From the IMG/VR virus record IMGVR_UViG_3300050132_000241, positions 1-47,933 of that record: a stretch of 47,933 nucleotides of DNA; one strand, 5' to 3'. Numbering within the stretch: the stretch's first letter is position 1; each line of letters begins with the position of its first letter. A model generated the notes under the pieces. The model saw only the letters and a list, made by a program, of their open reading frames with translations. It had not been told where the DNA came from and searched no databases. The stretch comes from a virus. Below are positions 16,262 to 25,416 of the stretch, in pieces. The position numbers and the translations under genes were made by a program.

Positions 16262-16272
16262 GGAGGCTTCAA

Positions 16273-16542
16273 GTGGCGAATGATTTCACAGGGAGAATCC
16301 TCCGAATTACAAATACAGGAACTATTCCACTGGCTAACTTTAAGGTAAAAGGTGGTAGCTGGACTGGTGGAACTCCTGCAGATGTATTCACGCTAACTGA
16401 CGTAGCCGGGCGATCTTATAGTTGGACATTTCCTGCTGATGGTAGCGAAGTCTCTATCTATGAGCTAGGGTGGCTGTCCGGTCCGGTTGTTATCACTGCA
16501 ATTCCACATGGGCAGGTTCTTCTGTTTCTTGCAACGAAATAA
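16273..16542 (+). CDS. small beta-sandwich-like virion protein, 89 aa
   Basis: GTG start at 16273 with AGGAGG upstream. Alternating hydrophobic residues suggest one small all-beta domain. Not recognised; possibly decoration or head-tail joining. Confidence 0.6.
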   Translation: MANDFTGRILRITNTGTIPLANFKVKGGSWTGGTPADVFTLTDVAGRSYSWTFPADGSEVSIYELGWLSGPVVITAIPHGQVLLFLATK

Positions 16543-16560
16543 ATCCAAAAAGGAGCTTCT

Positions 16561-19302
16561 ATGGGACATGTTAAAACCATTCCACAGGTAGATGACAAAG
16601 GCCAAGAGACTGGAAACATTGGCCTTGAGATTACCTATGGGGGAAAAGAAGCTCCATTTGGAGGGATGGATGCAAGTGCGCCGCCGGCGTATATCGCACC
16701 GAACTGTGCAGTTTTAATGAGCGGAATGCTGGTTGTAGATAATCAACTAGTATGTGTTGCGTTTGAGAGTTTGCCAACTCCCACTCTCTGGGGGGGAGTT
16801 ACTGGAGTTTCGCTTCTGGCCGCAGGGTCGTTTTATTCTTCTATTTATGGGACGCTGAATTATGTTCTTGGCGGGAAAGCAACTGCTGTTACTGGACCTC
16901 CTGCAAGGGTTGACTATACATATTATATGACTGCATGGGTTCCTGTTCCTAGGGGGACTCCTACTGTAGTTTATGATGATACATTGGAGTATACACTATA
17001 CAACGAACTCGTACTAGCAGTTTCAGCCTCCCTTACGCTTCCACTTCTTGCAGTAGGGCAGGCTTCCATTGCACTTCAAGGAGCTGGAGCGGTTGTTACG
17101 ATTGAGACGATTACCTCGTATAATGCCGCTGATCCTCACACGCTTACGTATTCAGGTCAGATCTTAACAGCTTCGATCTCCGGCGGAACTGGATATACTC
17201 CTGGACAGGTTTGTTACATTCAGCAAGGGGATAATGCTTCTGGGAGTATCACAGTTGATACCGTGGGAACGGCTGGAAATATTCTTACGGCTACGCTTAA
17301 TCAGAATTTCTCCTTCACTACTACGAATCAAGTTCCTTGTACGAGCTGTGGATATGGATATTCTGTCGGGAGCGCCGCTCTGGTAACTCCTGGGACTTTA
17401 AATACGTCCTTGAAGATTACGAATGGAGCTAGTACTAATACATATACTGTCGTATCTCCCTCCATCGAGACGATAGCAAATGCGAATGCGAATGGGACTG
17501 GATCTCGCCCGCTTATTGAGATTACCAGATCTGGGTTGTTAGTGCAGTTTAATACGACAGCTTTCGTAGCTTCTCCGGGTTCAGGTTATGCTGTTGGGGA
17601 TTACTACTATGTCGTAAGTGGGGCTGACTCAGCTGCTATATTCCTTATTACAGGAATTACCTCTTCTGGCGGGATTGTAACAGGAATCATTGTTAACTCT
17701 GGAACTCCGGGAGTGTCTACTTATGCCGAGGGAACAACAGCAATGCTTGTTCCTGTTCCGATAACGCAGGTTATCAGTAGTGCATCCTCAATTCTTACCG
17801 CGATGGCTACCGCTATCGATGGAGGGGGAACTTATGCTGCTGATCCAAATGTAATTGCAGCTATATCTTCTGATGGAAGTTCGCTTGTGCTTTCTGCAGC
17901 ACTTCCAGGAGCAGCAGGGAATGCGATTGCGATTCAGGATCTGTCCTTCGTTACTGGAGCTACTACGCCGTACTATTACTTCCCTGCGAGAACTCCATTG
18001 TATCTTTCAGGGGGGAAGGATGCGTATACCGCGGCTAATCCTACGGATAACCCACCCGCGTCTTGTGTTGCTGTTGGTGGGACGCTTTATATCGGGAACG
18101 TAGGGCCAGCGATTTTAAAATACGTTCCTGAGTCTTTCCAGGTTTCTACCTTCTACCAAGGAGTTAAGACATTAAGGCGCTTTGCGGGTTCTCTGATTGG
18201 CCTGGGAATGATTTCAGCTTCTGGAGTGGTTAATACAAACCAGGATATGATGTTCCTCTGGAGTGCAGCGCAAAATCTTGATATCTGGGCGCCTATAACT
18301 GCAACTGGGAATATTACGGGGGCTGGATTTGAGCAGCTTGCGGATATCAATGACTTTCTCACGGGGTTGATCGTCTCGAATAACACAGCCTTTATCATCC
18401 GTTCGCAAGGTCTTAGCTACGCCAGCGCACTTGCTAGTGGAACTAATCCTTATCAGATCTCACACGTAGCTCTTGGAGATAAGGGAGAGGGAGGGCAACT
18501 TCCAGCCCTTATTACGCAGTATAATGAGAGCGGAGTCTTCGTAGGAAATACGGACATCTACCGCATAGCTGGTTCGCTTACTTCGATTGGAGCGAAGATT
18601 AAGGCTGCTTTTTACACGACCCTAGCAACTAATGCTGGGGCGCTGCTCTCCTCTGGAGCTTGTTCCGTTTACATCGGAGAGCAGGTTTTTCCCCTTGTGA
18701 TTCTAGCTATTGATGGAACGCTGTATACATTCGTAGCCATGAATGATACCTGGGGGCAGATTGTATTTTTTCCACCCTTGTATCCTGATACGGGGCCAGT
18801 AGCACAGCTTCTTTGCCCTCTGGCTCTTGGGCCTTCTGTTTCTGGAGATGGAAACTTCTCTCAGACCGGAATGGCATTAGTACAACAAGCCTCTGGTGCT
18901 GAAGGGAGTGGGATAGCAGTTTCAATTCTAACTGACGCAGTTCCTGGCCCAGCTAGTTCTAGTACGAGTTTTATTGTCTTTGGTCAGGAAGAGATTGCCT
19001 TTGGAAGAGACGTTACGATTGAGTCTGTGTATCTTGCGTATTTTGCTGTAATCACAGTTCCACTTACTGTGGTAGTGCGGATTTCAGGAATAATATTCTC
19101 AACTCTAGTTATCAGCGCATCTTCTCCTGGAACAGTTCCACAGGAGGTTAAAGTGTTTTTTAACGCTCCTGGGATTTTTACTGCTCACTCTCCCCAGCTC
19201 TCTCTCGCAGTGCAAGCGAATAATGCAGAGGGAGTGGATCAACTCTACTTCACGAAGATCCAGATGTATGGCTCCTTTGATCCGAATCAAAGCCCTGTAT
19301 AG
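16561..19302 (+). CDS. tail nozzle/hub-like protein, 913 aa
   Basis: Large, almost entirely beta protein. The C-terminal two thirds contains repeated strand-turn units (for example Ile-Gly-Asn-Val near 517 and Val-Gly-Asn-Thr near 660) reminiscent of the beta-propeller of podoviral tail nozzles (T7 gp12, P22 gp10 type). Residues about 208-245 and 336-400 look like two inserted copies of a Gly-Tyr-x-x-Gly-turn beta-hairpin module. It would extend the tail tube below the adaptor. Fold is inferred, not proved. Confidence 0.6.
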   Translation: MGHVKTIPQVDDKGQETGNIGLEITYGGKEAPFGGMDASAPPAYIAPNCAVLMSGMLVVDNQLVCVAFESLPTPTLWGGVTGVSLLAAGSFYSSIYGTLNYVLGGKATAVTGPPARVDYTYYMTAWVPVPRGTPTVVYDDTLEYTLYNELVLAVSASLTLPLLAVGQASIALQGAGAVVTIETITSYNAADPHTLTYSGQILTASISGGTGYTPGQVCYIQQGDNASGSITVDTVGTAGNILTATLNQNFSFTTTNQVPCTSCGYGYSVGSAALVTPGTLNTSLKITNGASTNTYTVVSPSIETIANANANGTGSRPLIEITRSGLLVQFNTTAFVASPGSGYAVGDYYYVVSGADSAAIFLITGITSSGGIVTGIIVNSGTPGVSTYAEGTTAMLVPVPITQVISSASSILTAMATAIDGGGTYAADPNVIAAISSDGSSLVLSAALPGAAGNAIAIQDLSFVTGATTPYYYFPARTPLYLSGGKDAYTAANPTDNPPASCVAVGGTLYIGNVGPAILKYVPESFQVSTFYQGVKTLRRFAGSLIGLGMISASGVVNTNQDMMFLWSAAQNLDIWAPITATGNITGAGFEQLADINDFLTGLIVSNNTAFIIRSQGLSYASALASGTNPYQISHVALGDKGEGGQLPALITQYNESGVFVGNTDIYRIAGSLTSIGAKIKAAFYTTLATNAGALLSSGACSVYIGEQVFPLVILAIDGTLYTFVAMNDTWGQIVFFPPLYPDTGPVAQLLCPLALGPSVSGDGNFSQTGMALVQQASGAEGSGIAVSILTDAVPGPASSSTSFIVFGQEEIAFGRDVTIESVYLAYFAVITVPLTVVVRISGIIFSTLVISASSPGTVPQEVKVFFNAPGIFTAHSPQLSLAVQANNAEGVDQLYFTKIQMYGSFDPNQSPV

Positions 19303-19310
19303 GAGGGGAC

Positions 19311-19727
19311 ATGGCACGTAGTGTAAATCCAGTAGACATGGCTATGGGGCTGCCCAGACAGCAGCTCCAGTGGGCGCAGTCTCTTCATAATGTTGTTAAT
19401 GGGGGGTTAGATCAGGGAGTTCCTACTGGGAAGGATTCCACCGGGAATTTTAATACCTTTACCCAAGGGAATGCGAATGGGGTTCTTGTCCGGGTAGGGG
19501 CATCTGGATCTACGGGGAATCAGTATACTTGGAGTTCCTCGAATGCTCCGCTTGTGATTAACCATGGTTTGGTGGATACAAATGGGAAACCAAGACAACC
19601 AATCGGGGTTCATGTTGTGAATAAGAATAAGAGCTTGGATGTTTATCTTCCTGTGACTCCGAATGAATCTACTATCACGATACATCCTACCGACGCTACG
19701 GCGCACGCAACGCTTTATATTTTCTAA
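19311..19727 (+). CDS. hypothetical tail-module protein, 138 aa
   Basis: AGGAGG upstream. N-terminal helix, Gly/Asn-rich middle and a small beta C-terminal domain with an Asn-His-Gly-Leu turn. Not recognised. Placement between nozzle-like and adaptor-like genes suggests a tail component or fibre-attachment protein. Confidence 0.65.
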   Translation: MARSVNPVDMAMGLPRQQLQWAQSLHNVVNGGLDQGVPTGKDSTGNFNTFTQGNANGVLVRVGASGSTGNQYTWSSSNAPLVINHGLVDTNGKPRQPIGVHVVNKNKSLDVYLPVTPNESTITIHPTDATAHATLYIF

Positions 19728-19739
19728 GGAGGAGAGCCA

Positions 19740-20519
19740 ATGGCACTTACTGTTTCGAGTTTTTACCCTGGAATCGCCGCCCTCCTCCAAGGGAGGCCAG
19801 CCGCTTCTTATCCTAGCCCTCCGGGAGTTTATATCCGGAAAGTTATTCTGGAATTGACGGAGGATTATAAGTTTCCGGGATTGCAAACTACGGGGCCGGT
19901 GGTACAATTTATTCCGTATCAAGCGGTATACGCGCCTTCTTTTTTCCTCGCAGCAGCGGATGCTACTCTCGAGGTTAATAAGGTGGATTCTTTTTTCATC
20001 TATAACTACCCCTATGCAGGTATCACGTCGAATCAGAGTAACAGCGGGTATAACCTTCGTTTTGCTACGATTGATACGATTGAAGTTCTAATTAACACCC
20101 CAGGGCTTCCGCAGAAATGGACAAGGCATGAGGATAATGTCTGGTTTGGGAATTGTCCAGATCAATCGTATTCTTGTTACATGCGGTACCAGAAGGAGCA
20201 TCCTTTTCCGAATGCTGGGGTTCCGGATGTTTATTCTGGTGGCGTTGTAGTATCCGGCGCAGGGACTGATCCTGTTTTTCTCCCTAATTCCTGGCAGGAT
20301 ATTGTGGAATACGCCGCGGCGGGAAGAATTGCAAGGGATCTTAATCTTCAGTCTAAGGCGAATGAGCTTACTACGACCCTCAAGGGGGATGCGCAGTTTC
20401 AATCCTCCGGGGGTATCTCTGGAAGCCCGGGATTGATATTCGGGCGTACTTCTCAGGAGAATCGGGACCAAACAACTAGCGTGAAGGCTTTGAGACTTCG
20501 GATGGGAGTGCAGAGATAA
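19740..20519 (+). CDS. head-tail adaptor-like protein, 259 aa
   Basis: The segment around residues 185-205 (a Trp-Gln-Asp-Ile-Val-Glu-Tyr-Ala-Ala motif followed by Arg-Ile-Ala-Arg-Asp-Leu) resembles the helix of T7 gp11/P22 gp4 type adaptors (often written Trp..Ala-Leu..Gly/Ala-Ala). Length near 200-260 aa fits. It would bind the portal and open the way to the nozzle. Here it follows rather than precedes the nozzle-like gene. Confidence 0.55.
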   Translation: MALTVSSFYPGIAALLQGRPAASYPSPPGVYIRKVILELTEDYKFPGLQTTGPVVQFIPYQAVYAPSFFLAAADATLEVNKVDSFFIYNYPYAGITSNQSNSGYNLRFATIDTIEVLINTPGLPQKWTRHEDNVWFGNCPDQSYSCYMRYQKEHPFPNAGVPDVYSGGVVVSGAGTDPVFLPNSWQDIVEYAAAGRIARDLNLQSKANELTTTLKGDAQFQSSGGISGSPGLIFGRTSQENRDQTTSVKALRLRMGVQR

Positions 20520-20520
20520 T

Positions 20521-21288
20521 ATGGGAACAGCAACGATTCCTTTTTCTAATCCAGCGGGGAATAATCAGACTAATCCTACGAGTACTGCAAAGCCCGTTGC
20601 AGTAGCGGGGACAGCTATGCCAGGGGCTACTGGAGCATCAGCTGCGGTTAATCCGTACGTGGCTCCTGCGTCTACGGTTGCTAGCGTTCCTACCTCTGGA
20701 GGTTCAGGTGGCGATTTAGGAAAGCAACTCACAGATATTTACGGGTCTGGAGTTGGAGGGGCGCTTTCCTCCGAGCTTGGCTCTATGAGCGGAACTAACT
20801 CGGCTATCCTTCAAGAGTATAAAGCCTCTCTTGCACCTCAGATGGCAACCGCGCAGGCTAATGTAAATGCAGCTCTTGGAGCGGGGGGAGTTTCCTCTAA
20901 CTCTAGCGTAGCTGCAATTGCAGATGCTAATTTGCAGGCCCAGGAGACAGCGGCTATATCTGGGGAGAGTGCACAGTTAACAGAGCATGATCAGGATCTT
21001 ACCGCTAATATCCTTGGTTCTACGATGGGAGCCGCAGAGAAGGAAACTGCTTCTAGTGGGTGGACCGTTTTTGGGGATGTGATGGGGGCAATCTCTCAAG
21101 ATGCTGGGGCTATTCTTCACGGAGGAGCTGGGGCTACTAATACATCCCCTATGGGTAGCTCTACTGGCAATTCGGGAAATAGCGCTAATGTAGGCTCTAT
21201 GCTCTCAACTGAAACAAGAGCGGATACGAATTCAATTGGAGCACCAGAGACTGAGGGAGTCTCGGATCTAGGGAGTATATCATTATGA
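20521..21288 (+). CDS. internal virion/ejection-type protein, 255 aa
   Basis: Ala/Gly/Ser-rich with helical core (about 85-175) and low-complexity ends, typical of small internal core or DNA-transfer proteins of podoviruses (T7 gp14-like in position only). Starts 1 base after the adaptor-like stop and overlaps the next gene by 4 bases, so the cassette is translationally coupled. Confidence 0.6.
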   Translation: MGTATIPFSNPAGNNQTNPTSTAKPVAVAGTAMPGATGASAAVNPYVAPASTVASVPTSGGSGGDLGKQLTDIYGSGVGGALSSELGSMSGTNSAILQEYKASLAPQMATAQANVNAALGAGGVSSNSSVAAIADANLQAQETAAISGESAQLTEHDQDLTANILGSTMGAAEKETASSGWTVFGDVMGAISQDAGAILHGGAGATNTSPMGSSTGNSGNSANVGSMLSTETRADTNSIGAPETEGVSDLGSISL

Positions 21289-22790
21289 ACGGAGTTGATT
21301 CTTCTAATCTCGGAACTGGCCTTGGAGCTGCTCCGGCGGCTACTGTTCCCGCGGCGGCTTCAACTCCTTCTCAGCGTAGTCTTTATATGGATTCACTTAC
21401 AAAGACATTCACTGAGAATCAAGAGAAGCTTCAAGAAGCAACAAGGCAGGCTTCTATTCCTATCTCAGGGGGGCATCAAACTCAGATGCCTCTCTCTTTG
21501 ATGCCACGGAATAACCAAGCCCCTTACGCTCCCCTAGATCATAGGGAAGTCGTAGGAAAGCATAACGCGAAGATGCAAGGAATTGGGAATGCTATCACTG
21601 GGACTACGAATCTTATTGCTGCTTTTAAAACAGCAGAGGATAATAAGAAATCCCAGCAGGTAGCCTCCTCTGTGCAAACTCTTATGACCGCGCAGCAGGC
21701 TATGGACCAGGCGAAGCAGGTTCTTACTACTGACCCTACTAACGCTGCGGCAAAGGAAGCCCTTCAGCATAATACAACCGTAGCAAATGGTATCCTCGAT
21801 GGCCCGCATGGAAAGGCTATCATGAAGGGATTTGATGTTAACTATACAGATCCCTCTCAGAATAAAACCCCTGAGCATGGTATGGTGCAGAAGGCTATTG
21901 CGCTTTTTAAGCAAAAGCAGCAAGGTTCTTCTGGTGGGGCTAATCTAGAGAACTTCCAGAAGGCTACTCCAACGACGTTAGCTCCTAATGTGGCTGCTCA
22001 ACAGAGAGTTACTGAGCTAAAGGAACAGCAGAAAAGCCAGCAAGATATTATGAAGAGCTGGATTCCTCTGATACAAGAAGGGGATCGTCAGACATTTGAG
22101 GCCGCTCAGACGCAGTTGAGGCTATCTGAACAACTTAAAGAGAATGACCTCAAGTTTCAAAGAGAGGTTGCTCTTCAACGGGATACGCAAACTTTTGAGG
22201 CGAAACAGCAAGCTGCTCGCATAAATGCAGACTTTGGTCTAGCTCGGCAACGCAGTATTGATCTTATTAACCAAACAGCCGCGCTTCAGAAATTGGCCTC
22301 AGAGAATTCTGATAACATAGTAGAATCTCAGATGAAAGCCGATCATCTCTTCTCTGAGGAGATAGGGAAGCAAGATGAAAGTCGAGATAAGGTTCTCGCT
22401 GATCTGAGTAAGCCAAAGGTAGATAGCGAGGCCAAGAAAACGCTTCAAGCTGCGCTAAAAACAATCGAGACTAACCGAGCTGACTTGGTAAAAGCTCAAC
22501 AGGGCGCAAAAGTTTACTATGAGATCAGGAAACAAAAAGCCCTAGAAGCTCAGGGAATAAAACTACCAGGAGGGGATTCTAATGGCGGAAGTCCAGCAAA
22601 TAACGGGGGAAATACCAGTGGCGGCACCCCTAGCACAAAACCCCCAAACTACAATGGCCGCGGAGTTATCAATAAGGAAGCCACTAAATCCATCGACTTC
22701 CTCAACAACTACCTCCCCAAAGGTTTCCAAATCCCCCGTCCAGAGAGGGGCGAAGGCGTCTCCTTCAGCGGCAAAGAACCCTCAAGTTAG
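21285..22790 (+). CDS. internal virion/ejection-type coiled-coil protein, 501 aa
   Basis: Gln/Lys/Glu/Ala-rich helices from about 115 to 405 give long coiled coils; the last 75 residues are Gly/Asn/Pro-rich and disordered. Order (small, middle, large) matches the internal-protein cassettes of T7-like phages. Its C-terminal 70 codons overlap the next gene in another frame. Confidence 0.6.
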   Translation: MNGVDSSNLGTGLGAAPAATVPAAASTPSQRSLYMDSLTKTFTENQEKLQEATRQASIPISGGHQTQMPLSLMPRNNQAPYAPLDHREVVGKHNAKMQGIGNAITGTTNLIAAFKTAEDNKKSQQVASSVQTLMTAQQAMDQAKQVLTTDPTNAAAKEALQHNTTVANGILDGPHGKAIMKGFDVNYTDPSQNKTPEHGMVQKAIALFKQKQQGSSGGANLENFQKATPTTLAPNVAAQQRVTELKEQQKSQQDIMKSWIPLIQEGDRQTFEAAQTQLRLSEQLKENDLKFQREVALQRDTQTFEAKQQAARINADFGLARQRSIDLINQTAALQKLASENSDNIVESQMKADHLFSEEIGKQDESRDKVLADLSKPKVDSEAKKTLQAALKTIETNRADLVKAQQGAKVYYEIRKQKALEAQGIKLPGGDSNGGSPANNGGNTSGGTPSTKPPNYNGRGVINKEATKSIDFLNNYLPKGFQIPRPERGEGVSFSGKEPSS

Positions 22791-25416
22791 TCCTCAGATG
22801 CGGGCAGCAGAGCGTTGGCTTGCTCAGCCTTCCGCATCTGGAATTGCTCTTGCTGGGAGTATGATGTATGAGAGGGAGCAGGTTGCTGCAACGAGGGATG
22901 CTCTTAGATATACCAGCATCAATTCAATGCAGAAAGCAGATAAGATCAACGCTTTGAGGGATACTTCCCTTGATCCTTCAAAGCTCCTGGATCATTTTGA
23001 TGCGCACTCTAATATCCTCTACAGATGGAAAGCTATGGCTTCTGATCCTAGAAGCCAGGCTCTCTCTCCTGAGGAGAAGACTCAGCATGCCTCTTGGTAT
23101 TACGACAACTTCATAGCTCCTTCCTATCAGCAAATGGGTACCGCCCCTATGCCAAAGTCTCAGTGGATGCAAGAGGCATACGGGCAAGCCTTGAAGTATG
23201 ATATTGCAGATTCTTACCACAGCTCTCTCGTGCATGGAGTTCTTAGCGGTACTCATAGCGGGGTAGCTTCCGTTGAGAGGGCAGTTCAGTTTGTAACTGA
23301 CGTAGCTGGGTATGGATCGAAACTCGCCGCAGATGCGTGGACGAAAAAGGATTTCAACTGGTCAGATGAGTATTACGCCCTCATGTCTGGTGCTAGGAAG
23401 ACCGGAAGTCTCATGGGGGGAGTAGAGGAGAGGACTAAGACAACTGCTCCCTTGTCTGCCGTAGGAAGGATCTTAGGAATACAGGATACTACTATTCTTT
23501 CTAAAGCCTCAAAAATGTTCGGAGAGACTGCAAGCAGGCATCAATTCATGGAAGAGATAGTTCCCAATAGAGATGTTATTGAGAAAGCTACCTCTTTCAT
23601 TACTGAGCAAGCTCTTATGATGCCACTTTATATGGCAGCGGATGGAGCGGCAGGAGTCATTGCGAAGTCTGGTGGGGCTATTGCTCCAAAGACATTAACA
23701 GAGATGCTCTCTCTTACTCCTAAAGGACAGGCAGCCTCTAAACTCCTCAGAGCTGGAGCGGAGGGTGGGCTTGTAGGAATCACTACCCGCTCAAATGAGG
23801 AGAAGGGGGAAGCCTGGAAGGATGCGCTCTCCTGGATGGCTATGCACACTATGTTCTCCGTGGGAACAGTGGGACTAGGAAAAGCTTCTGTTAAGCTAGG
23901 AGAGCTGCTTGAAGGGAGGGCAAAGGATAAATTTGATAAGCTCGATGCAGAATATAGGCTTAACGAGAAAGACATGCGCTCTCAGAATTCAACTGAAGTA
24001 GCAGCTGGAGCTGAGGAGAACGTGGCTAACTCTATGATGGCAGGGGGAGTTGCTACTCCTTACTATCACTATAAGCAAGCTGAAAGTGTTCTCCGGAAAG
24101 CACAGGAATCTAATCTTAGTGAGAAGGAACTTGCTAAGAATATGGATATTCTTATCCGTCACGATCCTGATCACTGGCAGCCAGTTGTAGCAGCGATGAA
24201 ACATATTAGATCGCTGGTCGAAGATGGAGTTGTCCCAGAGGAGGGTAGTGACGCCCATCAGAATATGTGGGGAGCTATTAACAATACCATGAAAGATGCA
24301 GCTGAGCATATGCACGAGCATGTAGCTCCACTTGAGGACGCCGCAGGGGATGAAGCGTATAAAGCTGCGGCTTCCACTCCAAAGGGGCAAGCAATTCTTG
24401 AGCAGATGTATCAGAAGCACAAACTTGAATGGGAATCCTCCGGGCATCCTCCTATGAAGGAAGAGGAGTACAGAGCTATTGTATCGAAGGAATATAAGGA
24501 GTCGAATAAGTGGATGGCCAAGGAGTCTGAAAGAGAGAGGGCTAAAACTCCTGCTCAGGCAGCTTCGGAAGCTAAGGGCGCTGCGGATCAAGTAGCCGCG
24601 CATACTAGAGCTGCGGTGAATGAGGCTGCCGCTACTCTAAGGAGAAGGGAGTCCTTTTTCAAAGATCCAAGGGGAAAGGTTATAGGGTATTCATTGAGTT
24701 ATTCTAAATCCTATAACGTCTATGCCTTGGAGAAAGGGGGGAAGTCTCCTAAGACAACGGGGGCAGCTTTTAACGCATACCTCAAGAGTTACCTCACGGA
24801 TCTCTCCCCGAAAGACTTCTCAGAGGATCTTAACGACTACTGGCTTCCGAAGGTTTTACAGGAAGAGGGGATCACCTTTGAAACCGAAAACGTAGAAGGG
24901 GGGAAGGAAAACCCGAATCTCCTAGCGTTTGCTTGGAATTATAAGGATGCTATGCCGGCTCCTTTACGAGCGGAGTTAGAGAAGCGACTCTTCGATCAAC
25001 CTAAGATGCAAGCTGCTGTTGGTAAAAGAGGGACTCTTACCCATGACCACTTGCAATACTTCGCAGATACAATGCTCGGACACGTAGACGAATTCATGCG
25101 TGCAAGGCATCTTCTTCCAGATCAGACTAAAGTCTGGCGCTCCTCTAACGAAGAGTCTTTCATGAAACCTACAAGATGGCAAATGATTCTTCAGGGGCAG
25201 GTTGAGAAACTTGAGCGGGAAGAGTTAAAAGCTGCTTGCGGGGGAGATGAGAGGTTAAACTTCGATGTACAAAATCTCTTCGGGAAACTAAAAGCCCTCC
25301 AAGAGAAGCGAAAACTTGCTACGCAAAAAGGAATTAGATCCTTGCACTCAGGTTCTGATCGCTTGGATTACTCTGACCAGATCCAAGATCTACTTAGCTC
25401 AGCAGAGGAGAGATAA
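22582..25416 (+). CDS. large internal virion/ejection-type protein, 944 aa
   Basis: ATG at 22582 follows AGGAGGGG and lies 209 bases inside the previous gene. First 75 residues are Pro/Ser/Thr/Ala-rich and disordered, then mostly helical. A hydrophobic stretch (about 340-410) could cross or touch a membrane. No lytic transglycosylase signature is seen. If the overlap were spurious the next ATG (residue 73, 22798) has no ribosome site, so I keep the long form. Confidence 0.7.
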   Translation: MAEVQQITGEIPVAAPLAQNPQTTMAAELSIRKPLNPSTSSTTTSPKVSKSPVQRGAKASPSAAKNPQVSPQMRAAERWLAQPSASGIALAGSMMYEREQVAATRDALRYTSINSMQKADKINALRDTSLDPSKLLDHFDAHSNILYRWKAMASDPRSQALSPEEKTQHASWYYDNFIAPSYQQMGTAPMPKSQWMQEAYGQALKYDIADSYHSSLVHGVLSGTHSGVASVERAVQFVTDVAGYGSKLAADAWTKKDFNWSDEYYALMSGARKTGSLMGGVEERTKTTAPLSAVGRILGIQDTTILSKASKMFGETASRHQFMEEIVPNRDVIEKATSFITEQALMMPLYMAADGAAGVIAKSGGAIAPKTLTEMLSLTPKGQAASKLLRAGAEGGLVGITTRSNEEKGEAWKDALSWMAMHTMFSVGTVGLGKASVKLGELLEGRAKDKFDKLDAEYRLNEKDMRSQNSTEVAAGAEENVANSMMAGGVATPYYHYKQAESVLRKAQESNLSEKELAKNMDILIRHDPDHWQPVVAAMKHIRSLVEDGVVPEEGSDAHQNMWGAINNTMKDAAEHMHEHVAPLEDAAGDEAYKAAASTPKGQAILEQMYQKHKLEWESSGHPPMKEEEYRAIVSKEYKESNKWMAKESERERAKTPAQAASEAKGAADQVAAHTRAAVNEAAATLRRRESFFKDPRGKVIGYSLSYSKSYNVYALEKGGKSPKTTGAAFNAYLKSYLTDLSPKDFSEDLNDYWLPKVLQEEGITFETENVEGGKENPNLLAFAWNYKDAMPAPLRAELEKRLFDQPKMQAAVGKRGTLTHDHLQYFADTMLGHVDEFMRARHLLPDQTKVWRSSNEESFMKPTRWQMILQGQVEKLEREELKAACGGDERLNFDVQNLFGKLKALQEKRKLATQKGIRSLHSGSDRLDYSDQIQDLLSSAEER

